NCBI GenBank assembly: GCA_016705475.1
Contig: JADIYD010000001.1
Span: 1-64,000, forward strand
Direction of reading: 5' to 3'
DNA length: 64,000 nucleotides
Source: Betaproteobacteria bacterium
GTDB lineage: Bacteria > Pseudomonadota > Gammaproteobacteria > Burkholderiales > Rhodocyclaceae
A program made the position numbers and the translations under genes. Below are positions 51,585 to 62,501 of this stretch, piece after piece; position 1 is the stretch's first letter, and each line of letters opens with the position of its first letter. Below the pieces are notes generated by a model, which worked only from the letters and a program-made list of their open reading frames with translations, ran no database searches and had not been told where the DNA came from.

Positions 51585-51681
51585 ATGTCTTGATTTCCGG
51601 ATGCTCCTGCTATCCAGTACCCGCAGAGAAACGATGTTCGAAGTCTTCCCTCTCGAGAGACGGCAAAATGAAACGAGTGTG

Positions 51682-52341
51682 CTAACCGGAAGCGCCGTCC
51701 CGGATTTTGGCCAGTGCTTCACGGCCCGACAGCAGGTGGTCGTGCATCAGCTTCTCGGCCTTGACGGCATCGCCCGCCTGCAACGCTGCCATGATCAGGC
51801 GGTGCTCGTCCAGTGACTGCTGAAGGCGACCCTCGAGCGAAAGGGAATGCAGGCGAGAGAGCTTCAATACCTTGCGCAGATCCTGGATGACCGACAACAA
51901 CCAGCGATTGCCCGACAGTTCCTGAATTTTCTTGTGGAATTCCTGGTTGGATTCAAAGAACTCGTTAATGCGGCCGTCGCGGGCAGCTGATTCCAGTTGT
52001 TCGTGAATGCCCTTCAGCGCAGAAATGTCTGCAGGCTTCGCTCGCTTGACCGCTTCCGAGGCGCAACGACCTTCCAGCATGGCTATCAGCGGGAAAATGT
52101 CGTCCGTATCCTGTCGAGAGATTTCAGTAACATAGCAGCCACGGCGAGGCCGAAGATCGACCAAGCCTTCCGAGGCCAGTACCTTGAGTGCCTCGCGCAA
52201 GGGCGTACGGGAGATACCGTATTCTTCGGCGAGTTTCTGCTCGTCGATCCAGGTGCCCGGGGTCAGTTCGTGCGCGAAGATGCGCTTGCGCAGTCGTTCG
52301 GCAACTTCTTGATAGAGAGCGGTATGTGCGATACGTGTCAT
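51682..52341 (-). CDS. GntR/FadR-family transcriptional regulator
   Basis: 219 aa. N-terminal winged helix: LYQEVAERLRKRIFAHELTPGTWIDEQKLAEEYGISRTPLREALKVL. C-terminal FCD domain (about 95-215) with His/Asp-type metal ligand residues (HEQLESAARDGRINEFFESNQEFHKKI; DEHRLIMAAL). Divergent from the methylmalonyl-CoA mutase gene and likely its regulator, with an acyl-CoA or organic acid as effector. Confidence 0.9.
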   Translation of the reverse strand: MTRIAHTALYQEVAERLRKRIFAHELTPGTWIDEQKLAEEYGISRTPLREALKVLASEGLVDLRPRRGCYVTEISRQDTDDIFPLIAMLEGRCASEAVKRAKPADISALKGIHEQLESAARDGRINEFFESNQEFHKKIQELSGNRWLLSVIQDLRKVLKLSRLHSLSLEGRLQQSLDEHRLIMAALQAGDAVKAEKLMHDHLLSGREALAKIRDGASG

Positions 52342-52390
52342 GGTGTGGACTGATGTGAATGGGCAGTACGGTACTTTGCCGACTTGCTTC

Positions 52391-52464
52391 CATAATTATG
52401 AATAAAGTATTATGCAGGGCTGCGTGTGTTAAATTGGGCTCAAAAGCGTAGAATTTTGAATTCT
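52391..52464. promoter_or_regulatory. Candidate GntR operators in the divergent promoter region
   Basis: Two palindromes lie between the regulator and mcm starts: CATAATTATG (52391-52400) and AGAATT-TTG-AATTCT (52450-52464). Their placement fits autoregulation and mcm control. Confidence 0.4.
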
Positions 52465-52506
52465 GGATTATAAGCCTGAACAAATCGAATCAGCGAGGGG
52501 TGTGTC

Positions 52507-54657
52507 ATGTCTGAAAAGTTCTTTGATTCCAATAACCTGGATGCTTGGGAAAAGGCTGCTGCAAAACAGTCACCCGGCGGTGATGTCGGAAATCTGGTCT
52601 GGAATACCCCGGAAGGCTTGGCCGTCAAGGCGCTGTATACAAAGGCTGATGTCGCTGGTCTCCAGTTTGCTGACACGCTGCCAGGCTTCGCGCCCTATCT
52701 GCGCGGCCCACAGCCGACAATGTATGCCGTCAAGCCGTGGACCATCCGCCAGTACGCCGGCTTCTCCACTGCCGAAGCCTCCAACGCGTTTTACCGCAAG
52801 GCGCTGGCTGCCGGCGGTCAGGGTGTTTCGGTTGCTTTCGACCTAGCGACGCACCGCGGTTACGACTCCGATAATGCCCGCGTGACGGGCGACGTCGGCA
52901 AGGCCGGCGTGGCGATTGATTCCGTCGAAGACATGAAGATCCTGTTCGACAGCATCCCGCTCGACAAGATTTCCGTCTCGATGACCATGAACGGCGCCGT
53001 GCTACCGATTCTTGCCGGCTACATCGTCGCCGCCGAAGAACAGGGCGTGGCGCAGGACAAGCTGTCCGGCACGATCCAGAACGACATCCTCAAAGAATTC
53101 ATGGTGCGGAATACCTATATTTATCCGCCCAAGCCGTCGATGAAGATCATTGCCGACATTTTCGGCTACACGGCGCAGCACATGCCGAAGTTCAACTCGA
53201 TCTCGATTTCCGGTTATCACATCCAGGAAGCCGGCGCCAACCAGGCCATCGAACTGGCTTTCACGCTGGCCGACGGCATGGAATACGTGCGTACCGGCGT
53301 CGCTTCCGGCATGGACGTCGACACCTTCGCAGGCCGTCTGTCCTTCTTCTGGGCGGTGGGTATGAATTTCTACCTCGAAATCGCCAAGATGCGCGCCGGC
53401 CGTCTGTTGTGGGACCGCATCATGACCGGCTTCAACGCCAAGAGCGCCAAGTCGAAGATGCTGCGCACCCATAGCCAGACCTCGGGCTGGTCGCTGACCG
53501 AGCAGGACCCGTACAACAACGTCGTGCGCACCACCATCGAAGCGATGGCGGCCGTCTTCGGCGGCACCCAGTCGCTGCACACCAACGCGCTCGACGAAGC
53601 CATCGCCCTGCCGACCGAGTTCTCGTCGCGTATCGCCCGCAACACGCAGCTGATCATCCAGGAAGAAACCCACATCACTAACGTCGTCGATCCGTGGGCC
53701 GGTTCCTACATGATGGAAAAGCTGACCCAGGACATGGCTGACAAGGCCTGGGGCATCATCCAGGAAATCGAGGCGATGGGCGGCATGACCAAGGCTGTCG
53801 AATCCGGTTGGGCCAAGATGCAGATCGAAACCTGCGCGGCTGACAAGCAAGCACGCATCGATTCCGGCAAGGACGTCATCGTTGGCGTCAATAAATACAA
53901 GCTGGCCAAGCAGGATGCGATTGATATTCTCGATATCGACAACCATGCGGTACGCGACTCGCAGATCGCCCGCCTCAAGCAGATTCGCGCCACGCGTGAC
54001 AGCGCTGCGGTTTTGGCCGCTTTGGAGGCGTTGACCGCAGCAGCCGAGTCCGGCAACGGCAACCTGCTCGACCTGACCGTCAAGGCCATGCGTCTGCGGG
54101 CCACGGTCGGCGAAGTTTCTGATGCGCTGGAAAAGATTTTTGGTCGTTTCCGCGCCAACAACCAGACCATTTCGGGTGTTTACGGAGGTGTTGTGGAGGG
54201 TCAGGAAAGCTGGGAAAAGATCAAGGCCGATGTGGCAAAGTTCGCCGAAGAAGAAGGCCGTCGCCCGCGCATCATGATCGCCAAGCTGGGTCAGGATGGC
54301 CATGACCGTGGCGCCAAGGTCGTGGCAACTGCCTACGCCGACCTCGGCTTTGACATCGACATGGGGCCGCTTTTCCAGACTCCGGAAGAGGCGGCGCGGC
54401 AGGCCATCGAAAACGACGTCCACGCCGTCGGCGTTTCTTCGCTGGCCGCCGGTCACAAGACCCTGCTGCCGCAACTGGTCAAGGCGCTGAGGGATCAAGG
54501 CGGTGACGACATCATCGTGTTCGCCGGCGGTGTGATTCCGGCTCAGGATTACGATTACCTCTACAGCGCTGGCGCCAAGGCTATTTTCGGGCCGGGAACG
54601 CGCATCGAGGATTCGGCCAACAAGGTCATCGAAGAAATCCGCAAGGCACGCGGCTAA
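52507..54657 (+). CDS. Methylmalonyl-CoA mutase (fused, adenosylcobalamin-dependent)
   Basis: 716 aa single-chain mutase. The TIM-barrel part binds CoA (TIRQYAGFSTAEASNAFYR, RTHSQTSGWSLTEQDPYNNVVRTT). The C-terminal B12 domain has the base-off motif GQDGHDRGAKV and later GVSSLAAGHKTLLPQL and GGVIPAQDYDYLYSAG. It isomerises (R)-methylmalonyl-CoA to succinyl-CoA. No epimerase gene is in the window. Followed by its chaperone MeaB. Confidence 0.96.
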   Translation: MSEKFFDSNNLDAWEKAAAKQSPGGDVGNLVWNTPEGLAVKALYTKADVAGLQFADTLPGFAPYLRGPQPTMYAVKPWTIRQYAGFSTAEASNAFYRKALAAGGQGVSVAFDLATHRGYDSDNARVTGDVGKAGVAIDSVEDMKILFDSIPLDKISVSMTMNGAVLPILAGYIVAAEEQGVAQDKLSGTIQNDILKEFMVRNTYIYPPKPSMKIIADIFGYTAQHMPKFNSISISGYHIQEAGANQAIELAFTLADGMEYVRTGVASGMDVDTFAGRLSFFWAVGMNFYLEIAKMRAGRLLWDRIMTGFNAKSAKSKMLRTHSQTSGWSLTEQDPYNNVVRTTIEAMAAVFGGTQSLHTNALDEAIALPTEFSSRIARNTQLIIQEETHITNVVDPWAGSYMMEKLTQDMADKAWGIIQEIEAMGGMTKAVESGWAKMQIETCAADKQARIDSGKDVIVGVNKYKLAKQDAIDILDIDNHAVRDSQIARLKQIRATRDSAAVLAALEALTAAAESGNGNLLDLTVKAMRLRATVGEVSDALEKIFGRFRANNQTISGVYGGVVEGQESWEKIKADVAKFAEEEGRRPRIMIAKLGQDGHDRGAKVVATAYADLGFDIDMGPLFQTPEEAARQAIENDVHAVGVSSLAAGHKTLLPQLVKALRDQGGDDIIVFAGGVIPAQDYDYLYSAGAKAIFGPGTRIEDSANKVIEEIRKARG

Positions 54658-54664
54658 ACCACGG

Positions 54665-55675
54665 ATGAATCTGGGCGAAGCTCCCGTGCGTGCAAATAAT
54701 CTGTCCGCTGCTGACCAGTTGCTGGTCGACGGCGTGCTGGCTGGTCAGCGCCGTGCGCTGGCCAAGTCCATCACGCTGATCGAGTCGACGCGTCCCGATC
54801 ACCAGCAGCGCGCCCAGCAGGTGCTTAACGCCTTGTTGCCGAGTACCGGCAAGGCGATTCGCATCGGCATTTCCGGCGTGCCGGGGGCGGGCAAGTCCAC
54901 GTTCATCGAAGCGCTCGGTGTCTGGCTTATCGAACAGGGCAAGAAGCTCGCTGTATTGGCGGTTGATCCCTCATCATCGGTGTCGGGCGGCTCCATCCTA
55001 GGTGACAAGACCCGAATGGAACTGCTGAGCCAGCGCGAGGAAGCCTTCATTCGACCCACTCCATCGTCCGGCTCGCTTGGTGGCGTGGCCGAAAAGTCGC
55101 GCGAGGCGATGCTGCTCTGCGAGGCCTCTGGCTACGATGTGATCATCATCGAAACCGTTGGTGTCGGTCAGTCGGAAACGACGGTGGCCGGTATGGTCGA
55201 CATGTTCTGCCTGCTGCAGCTGCCAAATGCTGGCGACGACCTGCAGGCGATCAAGAAGGGCATCGTCGAGATCGCCGACATGGTCGTCATCAACAAGGCT
55301 GACATCGATCGTCAGGCAACCGCAGTTGTTCGCGCCCAGTGGCGCAATGCCCTGCATATGTTGCGTCCAGCTTCGCCAAACTGGGCGCCGCCGGTCATCA
55401 CACTGTCGGCGCTGCACAAGGAAGGCATCGTAGATTTTTGGGAGCAGGTTGAAAAATACCAGGCCGCCCTGAAGCCGACCGGCGAATTCGACGCCAAGCG
55501 CCAGCATCAGGCACTGAGCTGGATGTGGCAAATGATCGACTCCGGTCTGCGCCAGTATTTTCGTCATCACCCGCGTGTGCAGGAGAACCTTCCTGCGCTC
55601 ACCCGTTCCGTCGAAAACGGCCATACGACGCCGGCTGCTGCCGCGTATGCCCTGCTCGACTATCTGAAACACTGA
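54665..55675 (+). CDS. meaB: MeaB/ArgK-family GTPase, methylmalonyl-CoA mutase chaperone
   Basis: 336 aa G3E GTPase. Walker A GVPGAGKSTF near residue 75; LAVDPSSSVSGGSILGDKTRM; ETVGVGQSETTVAGMVD; NKAD guanine motif. It protects and reloads the mutase with adenosylcobalamin. Lies 8 bases downstream of the mutase. Confidence 0.95.
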   Translation: MNLGEAPVRANNLSAADQLLVDGVLAGQRRALAKSITLIESTRPDHQQRAQQVLNALLPSTGKAIRIGISGVPGAGKSTFIEALGVWLIEQGKKLAVLAVDPSSSVSGGSILGDKTRMELLSQREEAFIRPTPSSGSLGGVAEKSREAMLLCEASGYDVIIIETVGVGQSETTVAGMVDMFCLLQLPNAGDDLQAIKKGIVEIADMVVINKADIDRQATAVVRAQWRNALHMLRPASPNWAPPVITLSALHKEGIVDFWEQVEKYQAALKPTGEFDAKRQHQALSWMWQMIDSGLRQYFRHHPRVQENLPALTRSVENGHTTPAAAAYALLDYLKH

Positions 55676-55710
55676 TTTTCAAGTTACCCGATCCTCTTAG
55701 GGAGTTTTCT

Positions 55711-57246
<1,536 letters not shown>

Positions 57247-57267
57247 GCGTCAGGGAGAAAAAGGAAT

Positions 57268-59280
57268 ATGTTCACTAAGATTCTGATCGCAAACCGCGGT
57301 GAAATTGCCTGCCGTGTCATCAAGACTGCCCGTAAGATGGGCATCAAGACCGTTGCCGTCTATTCCGAAGCCGACAAGGATGCGCTGCACGTCGACCTCG
57401 CTGACGAAGCCGTCTGTATCGGCCCGGCCGCCTCGAAAGAGTCGTACCTGGTCATGGACAAGATCATCGCTGCCTGCAAGCAGACCGGTGCTCAGGCTGT
57501 CCATCCGGGCTACGGTTTCCTGTCCGAGAACGCCACGTTCTCGCGTCGTCTCGAAGAAGAAGGTATCAAGTTCATCGGCCCGAAGCACTACTCGGTCGCC
57601 AAGATGGGCGACAAGATCGAGTCCAAGAAACTCGCCATCGCTGCCAACGTCAATACCATCCCGGGTTACAACGACGCCATCGCCGGTCCTGACGAAGCCG
57701 TCAAGATTGCCCAGGGTATTGGCTACCCGGTGATGATCAAGGCTTCCGCCGGCGGTGGCGGCAAGGGGCTGCGCGTTGCCTACAACGATGCTGAAGCGCA
57801 CGAAGGTTTCTCCTCCTGCGTCAATGAAGCCCGCAACTCTTTCGGTGACGACCGCGTCTTCATCGAAAAGTACGTGCTTGAGCCGCGCCACATCGAAATC
57901 CAGGTTCTCGGCGACTCGCACGGTAACTACGTGTATTTGAACGAGCGTGATTGCTCGATTCAGCGTCGTCACCAGAAGGTCATCGAAGAGGCACCGAGCC
58001 CCTTCGTCGACCCGGAAATGCGCAAGGCGATGGGCGAACAGGCTGTGGCCCTGGCCCGTGCAGTGGACTACGAGTCGGCCGGTACGGTCGAGTTCGTCGT
58101 TTCCGGCGCGACCAAGGAGTTCTACTTCCTGGAAATGAACACCCGCCTGCAGGTGGAGCACCCGGTAACCGAATTGATCACCGGCCTCGACCTCGTCGAG
58201 CAGATGATCCGTGTTGCCTACGGCGAGAAGCTGCCGCTGAGCCAGGCCGATGTGCCGATCAACGGCTGGGCCATGGAGTGCCGGATCAACGCCGAAGACC
58301 CGTTCCGTGGCTTCCTGCCTTCGACAGGCCGTCTGGTGAAGTTCCTGCCGCCGAAAGAAACCAGTGATGCCAGCGGTACGACCCGTGTCGATACCGGCGT
58401 CTACGACGGCGGCGAAATTTCGATGTTCTACGACTCGATGATCGCCAAGCTCATCGTGCATGGCAAGGATCGCGCTACCGCCATCAACCGCATGCGTGAT
58501 GCGCTGAACGCTTTCGTGATCCGTGGCATCTCCTCGAACATCCCGTTCCAGGCCGCGCTCATGCAGCACCCGGTGTTCCATTCCGGCATCTTCGACACGG
58601 GCTTCATTCCCAGGCACTACCCGACCGGCTTTGATGCCTCGATGGTGCCGCACGATGATCCGGCCCTGCTGGTTTCGGTCGCTGCCTACGTCTATCGTGC
58701 CTTTACCGACCGTTCCGCATCGATCACGGGCCAGTTGCAGGGCCATGAGCGTCTGGTCAGCGACAAGTGGATGGTGGTTCGCCTGAATCCGGAAGGTAAC
58801 GAGCATCACCCGGTCATGGCGTCGCTGGTCGATGGTGGCTACGACATCGAGTACAGCGGCAAGCACTACGAACTGCGCTCGAGCTGGAAGCTCGGTGAAT
58901 CGTTGTTCGTCGGTACCTGCAATGGTCAGGAGTTCACGGTGCAGGTCGAGCGTAACAAGACCCGCTACAGCGTTTACCACTGGGGCACCCGTGCCGATTT
59001 CATGGTGATGAGCGCTCGTGCGGCCGAACTGCTGGCGCTGATGCCGGAGAAGCAGGCGCCTGATCTGTCCAAGTTCCTGATGTCGCCGATGCCTGGCTTG
59101 CTGCGCGAAGTGGCTGTCAGCGTTGGACAGGAAGTGAAGGCCGGCGAAAAGTTGGCGGTCATCGAAGCCATGAAGATGGAAAACATCCTCAAGGCTGACC
59201 AGGACTGCAAGGTGAAGAAAATTTCGGCGGCTGCCGGCGAGAGCCTGACAGTCGATCAGATCATCATCGAATTCGAGTGA
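57268..59280 (+). CDS. pccA: Propionyl-CoA carboxylase alpha subunit (biotin carboxylase + BCCP)
   Basis: 670 aa. Biotin carboxylase (about 1-445): FTKILIANRGEIACRVIKTA, Gly-rich ASAGGGGKGLRVA, FLEMNTRLQVEHPVTE. A BT-type linker follows, then the biotinyl domain with Lys636 in VIEAMKMENIL. Carboxylates biotin with bicarbonate and ATP. Ends just before a repeat and terminator. Confidence 0.96.
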   Translation: MFTKILIANRGEIACRVIKTARKMGIKTVAVYSEADKDALHVDLADEAVCIGPAASKESYLVMDKIIAACKQTGAQAVHPGYGFLSENATFSRRLEEEGIKFIGPKHYSVAKMGDKIESKKLAIAANVNTIPGYNDAIAGPDEAVKIAQGIGYPVMIKASAGGGGKGLRVAYNDAEAHEGFSSCVNEARNSFGDDRVFIEKYVLEPRHIEIQVLGDSHGNYVYLNERDCSIQRRHQKVIEEAPSPFVDPEMRKAMGEQAVALARAVDYESAGTVEFVVSGATKEFYFLEMNTRLQVEHPVTELITGLDLVEQMIRVAYGEKLPLSQADVPINGWAMECRINAEDPFRGFLPSTGRLVKFLPPKETSDASGTTRVDTGVYDGGEISMFYDSMIAKLIVHGKDRATAINRMRDALNAFVIRGISSNIPFQAALMQHPVFHSGIFDTGFIPRHYPTGFDASMVPHDDPALLVSVAAYVYRAFTDRSASITGQLQGHERLVSDKWMVVRLNPEGNEHHPVMASLVDGGYDIEYSGKHYELRSSWKLGESLFVGTCNGQEFTVQVERNKTRYSVYHWGTRADFMVMSARAAELLALMPEKQAPDLSKFLMSPMPGLLREVAVSVGQEVKAGEKLAVIEAMKMENILKADQDCKVKKISAAAGESLTVDQIIIEFE

Positions 59281-59282
59281 TT

Positions 59283-59315
59283 TGATTTTCGGCCGTTTTT
59301 TCCGGTCGACCGTGG
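59283..59315 (-). repeat. Dispersed repeat, copy 14
   Basis: On the minus strand: CCACGGTCGACCGGAAAAAA, then CGGCCGAAAATCAAA. Lies between the pccA stop and the terminator. Confidence 0.85.
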
Positions 59316-59320
59316 AAATG

Positions 59321-59348
59321 AAGGCCCGCCAACCGGCGGGCCTTTTTT
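59321..59348. terminator. Terminator shared by pccA and the convergent gene
   Basis: GGCCCGCC/GGCGGGCC stem with AACC loop followed by TTTTTT on the plus strand. The convergent minus-strand stop codon sits in the T-run. Confidence 0.88.
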
Positions 59349-60882
59349 ATTGCCTCGTGATGGCGTAGCGGACGAAATCGACGCCGCGTTCAAGGACTTC
59401 AGTTGGCACGAGGTGGCTGACCGACGTTCCCTCCAGTGTGACGCCGTGATCGAGGCGGATGCCGGCGATACTCGGCACAATCAGCGAACAGTCTTCACCA
59501 TCGTGCAGCAGGAAAACCGGCACAACAGGCAACGCCTGCCCAGGGGCCGCTGGACGCGCAAGCCGACCGGCCTCGATTCGTTCTTCATACCAGCGCAGAT
59601 CGGCTGCCAGTGCACCGCCGGGAATGCTTTGCAGGCCGATCATGACGCCGAGGCGGGAGGCGCCGAGCGAGGTCGAGGCGATCAGGCAGGGCGACTGGCG
59701 ACGGCCACCCTTGCGGTCGGCCGGGCGGATGGCCTTGCCATCGACGAGCAACCAGTTTTCACCAGGAACATTGAGTTTCTTGACGGCAGTCGGCATGGTC
59801 GACACGCGGTCGAATCCGAACAGGGCAGTGCGCTGGTGTGCAAGCGATGCACTGTTGGCATCGAGCGAACCGCTATGCAAGATCATTTCGCCGGTGAAGG
59901 CGGCAAAGGCATATTCAGCCCCGAAAGCGAGCTCGATTTCACCGATTTCGGTGGTTCGGTTTTGTCCATGGGACTCAAGGCTGGCCTCGATGTCGCGCAA
60001 CAGGCGAATGCAGGCTGCCGGCGACAGCTCGCGTCCGAGCTTCAGAGCTTCGGGCGATTCGCCTTCCTTGAGTGCGGCAATTCTTTGATCGATCTTCCGG
60101 GTAACCTTGTGTACGTCAAGCCAGCAGGGTATGCCCTCCGGCAGGGGGGCACCGAAGAGCGAGGCGAGATCAACCGAATGGCCTCGGGGGTCGTCGTCCG
60201 GCATGGTCTGGAAACCGGCCAGTTCGCGCCAGCGGCTGAGCGCCCGGTTGGCGACGGTGAGCTGGGCGGCGGACAGGCGATAGGGGTCGATCAGGCGCAC
60301 CATGAAAGCCCAGGCCAGGTGGCCGGCAATGCTGGTTTCGCCAAGATGCGGGAAGTCCGGGTCAGGCAGCGCCTGGCGCAACAAGCCATCGCGCTCTGCC
60401 TGATCGAGGATGGCGAACAGGAGTTGATCGAGCAGGAGCGGACATTCCCTGGCGGCCAGAAAGTGACAGTATTCCGCCATCCGGAAAGCGCAGGCGGCCC
60501 GGTGCAGCAGGCCGACTTTGTCCGCAGGCGCAAAGTGCGGTGCGAGCCGCAGGTACGCTGTACCCAAGCGCAGCCAGAGGCGCTGGGCAACCTCGAAGGC
60601 GCGCTGGTCGTCATCGAGCATGGGCAGTGCCTTGCGGACATAACGCGGCTCGATGGCTTCCTGGGCCGGTACGGCTGCGGTTCGCAGCAAATTCAACAAA
60701 TCGACAGCCAGCGCTGGCGGGAGGGTCGACGCCTCGATGGCTTCGATCTGCAGGCTCACGGCAGCCAGCATGTGCATGGGCTTCGCCTGCGGCTGGCTGG
60801 CCAGCCAGGCTTTGGCCGACGCTAGGTCGTGAAAGCTCTGGGCAATGTTTTTGCGCGGTTCAGGTAATGTTAACCAGTGCAT
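59347..60882 (-). CDS. Conserved hypothetical protein, 511 aa
   Basis: Not recognised. Soluble, no signal peptide or membrane span. The N-terminal part (about 1-230) is helical and Leu/Ala-rich (MHMLAAVSLQIEAIEAS, MLDDDQRAFEVAQRLWLRLGTAYLRL), TPR-like in texture. The C-terminal part (about 310-511) is beta-rich (ENWLLVDGKAIRPADR, VPVFLLHDGEDCSLIVPSIAG) and somewhat PilZ-like in feel, which I cannot confirm. A divergent 88-aa gene starts 29 bases away. Confidence 0.65.
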   Translation of the reverse strand: MHWLTLPEPRKNIAQSFHDLASAKAWLASQPQAKPMHMLAAVSLQIEAIEASTLPPALAVDLLNLLRTAAVPAQEAIEPRYVRKALPMLDDDQRAFEVAQRLWLRLGTAYLRLAPHFAPADKVGLLHRAACAFRMAEYCHFLAARECPLLLDQLLFAILDQAERDGLLRQALPDPDFPHLGETSIAGHLAWAFMVRLIDPYRLSAAQLTVANRALSRWRELAGFQTMPDDDPRGHSVDLASLFGAPLPEGIPCWLDVHKVTRKIDQRIAALKEGESPEALKLGRELSPAACIRLLRDIEASLESHGQNRTTEIGEIELAFGAEYAFAAFTGEMILHSGSLDANSASLAHQRTALFGFDRVSTMPTAVKKLNVPGENWLLVDGKAIRPADRKGGRRQSPCLIASTSLGASRLGVMIGLQSIPGGALAADLRWYEERIEAGRLARPAAPGQALPVVPVFLLHDGEDCSLIVPSIAGIRLDHGVTLEGTSVSHLVPTEVLERGVDFVRYAITRQ

Positions 60883-60911
60883 GGTCGCTCCTTCCGGAGT
60901 ATGCTAAAACA

Positions 60912-61178
60912 ATGAGCGGATTTGAACATTATGATCGCGAATTGCGGGATCTTGATAGCGAGATTCATCGATACGCTGCAGTTTGCCGTGTGAATTTGGC
61001 GAATCGCCACGAAATCGAAGCGTGCCTGCGTAATCATCACGATAGCTGGGCTGATGACAAGGCGCGTGAATCCTTGCAGGGCCTGCTGATCCTGCGTATC
61101 AAGCTGGAAACGGAAATGATCGCGCAGGGGCTGACGCCGCCGCCGCTGCTTTCTGCGGTGGCCGAACAGATTTCCTAG
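60912..61178 (+). CDS. Hypothetical small helical protein
   Basis: 88 aa from ATG 60912 (MSGFEHYDRELRDLDSEIHRYAAVCRVNLANRHEIEACL). Predicted all-alpha, charged, no membrane span. Divergent from the 511-aa gene and overlapping the convergent napF by 4 bases. Function unknown. Confidence 0.6.
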   Translation: MSGFEHYDRELRDLDSEIHRYAAVCRVNLANRHEIEACLRNHHDSWADDKARESLQGLLILRIKLETEMIAQGLTPPPLLSAVAEQIS

Positions 61179-61651
61179 CGAACGCTGATCGCCGTCACCG
61201 GGCAGGGTGCCACGCAGGCGCCACAGCCCGTGCATTTTTCCGGATCGATCTCCGGGAGCGGGCTACCGCCTAGCCGTGGCGTAAATCGGATGGCGCGGGC
61301 GTCGCAGAAGTCCCCACAGACACGGCATTCGACCCCTTGGCGGGGCAGGCAGTCTTCGCCGATGCTTGCCTTGCTGGCCCAGGGAACCTGCTCTGGATCG
61401 CGGCGCAAAGCCTTGGGTTGGCAAGCGCTGACACAGTCGCCGCAAAAAGTGCATTCGCCGACGCTGAAATCGACGGTCGGATAGCCGCCGTCACCCACCA
61501 CGAGAATATGGGTCGGGCAGACTTTGAGGCAGTCGTTGCAGCGCGTGCAACGATCGATGAAGTCGGCTTCCAGCAACGCCCAGGGCGGGCGCATTTCGCC
61601 CCGGGGGCGCGGTCGACCGCGGAAGAAGCCGCGTCGGGATAGGTCGACCAT
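61175..61651 (-). CDS. napF: NapF-type ferredoxin
   Basis: 158 aa. Opens VDLSRRGFFRGRPRPR, a twin-arginine-like NapF N-terminus. Iron-sulfur cysteines in CTRCNDCLKVCP, CTFCGDCVSACQ, CRVCGDFCD and CTGCGACVAPCP. NapF supports maturation or electron supply of periplasmic nitrate reductase NapA. No other nap gene is in the window; it follows ccmI. Confidence 0.88.
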   Translation of the reverse strand: MVDLSRRGFFRGRPRPRGEMRPPWALLEADFIDRCTRCNDCLKVCPTHILVVGDGGYPTVDFSVGECTFCGDCVSACQPKALRRDPEQVPWASKASIGEDCLPRQGVECRVCGDFCDARAIRFTPRLGGSPLPEIDPEKCTGCGACVAPCPVTAISVR

Positions 61652-61661
61652 GCCTATGCGG

Positions 61662-62501
61662 CTACTTGCCGGCTTTCATCTTCTCGATACCGCCGCGCAG
61701 CATCTGGTCGATGTCGGAACCCGGCTCGACCTGGGGTAGCAGGGCTTCCCAATAGGCGATGCCCTTCTTGTTCTGCCCGGCCTCCATGGCGGCGGCGCCG
61801 GCCAAGAAAAGACTGTGACCGTGCTTGGGGTCGACTTTCAGCGCCCGCTCGACGAGTTGGACGGCCTTGCCGGAAAAGCCCTTGCCGTTGGCCATGGCGA
61901 TGGTTTCGGCATAGCTGGCGAGTTGATCCGGGTCGTCGCTGATCGCTTTTTCGGTCTTGGCAAAGGCTTCGACGGCTTCGTCGTAACGTCCCATCGATTT
62001 GTATGAGCGGGCGAGCATGAGCCAGCCCTGGATGTCGTCCGGGTTGGCTTTGAGTTTCGCGGCGAGGCTGGCGACCATTTCATTGATCTTCTCCGGCGTC
62101 ATTTGCGGCGGTGCTGCCGTTTGCGTCGGGTCGAGCGCCTTAGGATTGCCGAGGACTCCGTAGCCAAGCAGACCGAGAATGGGCAGCAGGAACAGGATGG
62201 CAACGGCCGTCTTGCGGCTCGGGCCGGTGGCGACCGGCGCAATGCCGGCTTCGGCGGCCGGCTCGATCTCGTCGAGAAGGCGGCGCTGAAGTTCATGCTT
62301 GGCCTGTTCGAAATCTGCCTCGGCGAGAGAGCCTTCGGCCTTTTCCCGGGTCAACTCAGCCAGCTGGTCACGGAAGATGGCGAGGTTGGCTTCCTTGCGG
62401 TCGGCCTTGCTTTTGGAGCGCAAGCCAAGCCACAGCGGCGGCAGAATAAAGGCGGCCACCACCACAATCAGGAGGGTGGCAAATATGGCGAACTGGGTCA
62501 T
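61662..62501 (-). CDS. ccmI: Cytochrome c biogenesis protein CcmI (TPR)
   Basis: 279 aa. TM1 about 4-24, a cytoplasmic leucine-zipper-like loop (FRDQLAELTREKAEGSLAEADFEQAKHELQRRLL), TM2 about 97-117, then periplasmic TPR repeats (WLMLARSYKSMGRYDEAVEAFAKTE). It delivers apocytochrome c to the CcmFH haem ligase. Overlaps ccmH by 4 bases. Confidence 0.92.
   Translation of the reverse strand: MTQFAIFATLLIVVVAAFILPPLWLGLRSKSKADRKEANLAIFRDQLAELTREKAEGSLAEADFEQAKHELQRRLLDEIEPAAEAGIAPVATGPSRKTAVAILFLLPILGLLGYGVLGNPKALDPTQTAAPPQMTPEKINEMVASLAAKLKANPDDIQGWLMLARSYKSMGRYDEAVEAFAKTEKAISDDPDQLASYAETIAMANGKGFSGKAVQLVERALKVDPKHGHSLFLAGAAAMEAGQNKKGIAYWEALLPQVEPGSDIDQMLRGGIEKMKAGK

Noticed and set aside
53002..54498. 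498-aa open frame antisense to methylmalonyl-CoA mutase
   Set aside because: Shadow of a highly biased coding sequence; no recognisable domain.
59350..60825. 491-aa plus-strand open frame
   Set aside because: Antisense to the 511-aa gene. The minus-strand frame was preferred because it ends exactly at a terminator and has balanced composition, but neither has a recognised domain.
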